Origin: Chrysochromulina tobinii
Taxonomy: Eukaryota > Haptophyta > Prymnesiales > Chrysochromulinaceae
Assembly: GCA_001275005.1 (NCBI GenBank)
Contig: JWZX01002725.1
Span: forward strand, 1 to 15,325
Length of the DNA: 15,325 nucleotides
Reading direction: 5' to 3'
The first letter of the stretch is position 1; each line of letters begins with the position of its first letter. A program made the position numbers and the translations under genes. Below the pieces are notes generated by a model, which saw only the letters and a program-made list of their open reading frames with translations, had not been told where the DNA came from and did no database searches. Shown here one piece after another: positions 14,700-15,325 of this stretch.

Positions 14700-14718
14700 G
14701 ACGCCCGATGCCACTTGC

Positions 14719-15285
14719 CTATTTTGGAACCTCCCGAACGGCCGCGGTGACACCGGCGGCGTCCACTTCGGCTTCGGGGGTGGGGGCGCCGGCGGGGGCG
14801 GCGGGGGCGGCGGCGGCGGCGGCGGCGGCGCGTTGGGCGTCCGTGGGGTTCCACGCGGCGTTGATGAAGGCGTCGTAATCGACCGATTTAGAGTACGGGC
14901 GTGGACCGAGGATGGAGATGAGCTCCTCGGTGCCAATCACCTGATGAGGGAGGCCATCAGGGGCCATCAGAGGTCATCAGAGGGGCCATCAGAGGGGATG
15001 GAGACGAGGTTCCTCGGTTGCCTAATTAGGTACCTCCTTCTCGAGGAGCGCCGTGGCGAGCGCGACCAGCTGCTCCTTGCGCTCCGTCAACATCTGGAGC
15101 GATCTCGTGTAGTGGAGCTCGACTAATTTGGAAGCTTCGGAGTCGATGAGCCGTGCGGTCTTCTCGGAGAAGGGCTTATAGAGCGTGTTGTCGTCGGAGG
15201 CGAAGGAGAGGGGACCGACGGCCGCGTTCATGCCGTAGTTGGTGATCATGCCGTACGCCATCTTGGTCACCCGCTCGAGGTCGTT
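14719..15285 (-). CDS. FtsH/AFG3-type AAA protease, C-terminal end (5' part outside window)
   Basis: Two exons, 15285-15034 and 14940-14719, join in phase 0 and end in TAG, giving 157 residues. The sequence NDLERVTKMAYGMITNYGMN, then GPLSF, YKPFSEKTARLID and LLEKEV|IGTEEL..LLGPRP-type ending (here ISILGPRPYSKSVDYDAF) is the end of the M41 peptidase domain of mitochondrial m-AAA proteases (AFG3L2/Yta10-Yta12) and FtsH. These ATP-driven zinc proteases degrade membrane proteins of the inner mitochondrial membrane (or thylakoid). The AAA module and the HEXXH site would lie beyond 15325. The C-terminus has an Ala run and APAGAPTPEAE, a low-complexity tail. Match to AFG3 rather than chloroplast FtsH is judged from GPRPY and KPFSE and is tentative. 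Confidence 0.88.
14941..15033 (-). mobile_element. Intron of the protease gene: family A intron (93 nt)
   Basis: The donor is AAGGAG|GTACCTAATTAG and the acceptor GGCCTCCCTCATCAG|GTGATT, phase 0. The body is the decamers TGATGGCCCC and TGATGACCTC. Its length is a multiple of three but it has an in-frame TAG soon after the donor, so retention would truncate the protein. Splicing restores LLEKE-VIGTEEL. Confidence 0.88.
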
Positions 15286-15325
15286 CTGTGAAGAGGGGGC
15301 ACAGAGAGGGGGGGGGGGCATCAGA
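15286..15325 (-). other. 3' end of an upstream intron of the protease gene
   Basis: On the minus strand the sequence TCTGATG, a run of C residues and CCCTCTTCACAG leads into AACGACCTC. The pyrimidine tract with CACAG, and the conserved NDLERVTK that starts right after it, mark an acceptor at 15286. The donor lies outside the window. Confidence 0.8.

Larger units (their letters stand above)
13388..14718. other. Repeat-rich gap between convergent genes
   Basis: No convincing gene is seen. A frame at 13407-13763 (plus) has a Tyr/Asp/Gly-rich start (ADDRGRYMYDGYDSYDGG) and then reads through a minisatellite as LHAVHGG units; I leave it uncalled. A sequence close to GGCGGGTGGCTG..GACCGTGGCCG occurs twice at 13401-13490. 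An AT-rich patch, TTTAAAACCATTTATTTTAG, lies at about 14027-14046. Frames on the minus strand at 14006-14570 have no recognisable domain. Confidence 0.5.

Noticed and set aside
15309-15319. Run of G residues as a regulatory or structural element
   Set aside because: On the minus strand it is part of the pyrimidine tract before a CACAG acceptor, which explains it; length may also be affected by sequencing error.

Overview
The window looks like nuclear DNA of a GC-rich unicellular eukaryote, most likely a marine alga. A haptophyte is my best guess from the style of the intron repeats and of the leucine-rich repeats; this is inference. The evidence for a eukaryote is direct: reading frames join only across GT-AG introns (one GC-AG), and the joined products include a mitochondrial-type ribosomal protein uS15 with a presequence and the C-terminus of an FtsH/AFG3-type AAA protease.

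Layout, left to right. (1) 3-2313, plus: 3' part of a leucine-rich-repeat (LRR) protein, with one 73-nt intron near its left end. (2) 2880-4551, plus: a three-exon, 374-residue coiled-coil and proline-rich protein with a Cys-rich C-terminal motif (possibly CCDC15-like). (3) 4552-5312: minisatellite-rich gap between convergent genes. (4) 9851-5313, minus: a twelve-exon gene that I assembled from splice sites and frame; it would encode 950 residues with two predicted membrane segments, a WW domain split by a GC-AG intron, and a long Pro/Ala repeat tail. (5) 9852-10000: a 149-bp divergent promoter. (6) 10001-11299, plus: four-exon uS15 gene with a basic C-terminal extension. (7) 11783-13387, plus: an unrecognised protein with a (GSPKLN)n tract, preceded by a duplicated TATA box. 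(8) 13388-14718: repeat-rich gap with no convincing gene. (9) 15285-14719, minus: last two exons in the window of an AFG3/FtsH-like protease.

The main discovery candidate is the introns. Most carry one of two shared 3' ends, always in the sense orientation of their host gene. Family A has arrays of a roughly 10-bp unit (TGATGRCCTC-like) and ends in a form of CCTCATCAG. Family B has a core (palindrome TTGCATGCAA, then GTGCTCACCACGGCG, then a pyrimidine tract and CCCCACAG). Many introns also contain a 10-31 bp copy of the adjoining exon edge, as expected if the intron arose by insertion with a target-site duplication. Together these look like introners (mobile or self-copying introns) caught at several stages, in four or five unrelated genes within 15 kb. 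The genes themselves share no evident pathway. All joins were done by eye; transcript data would settle them.
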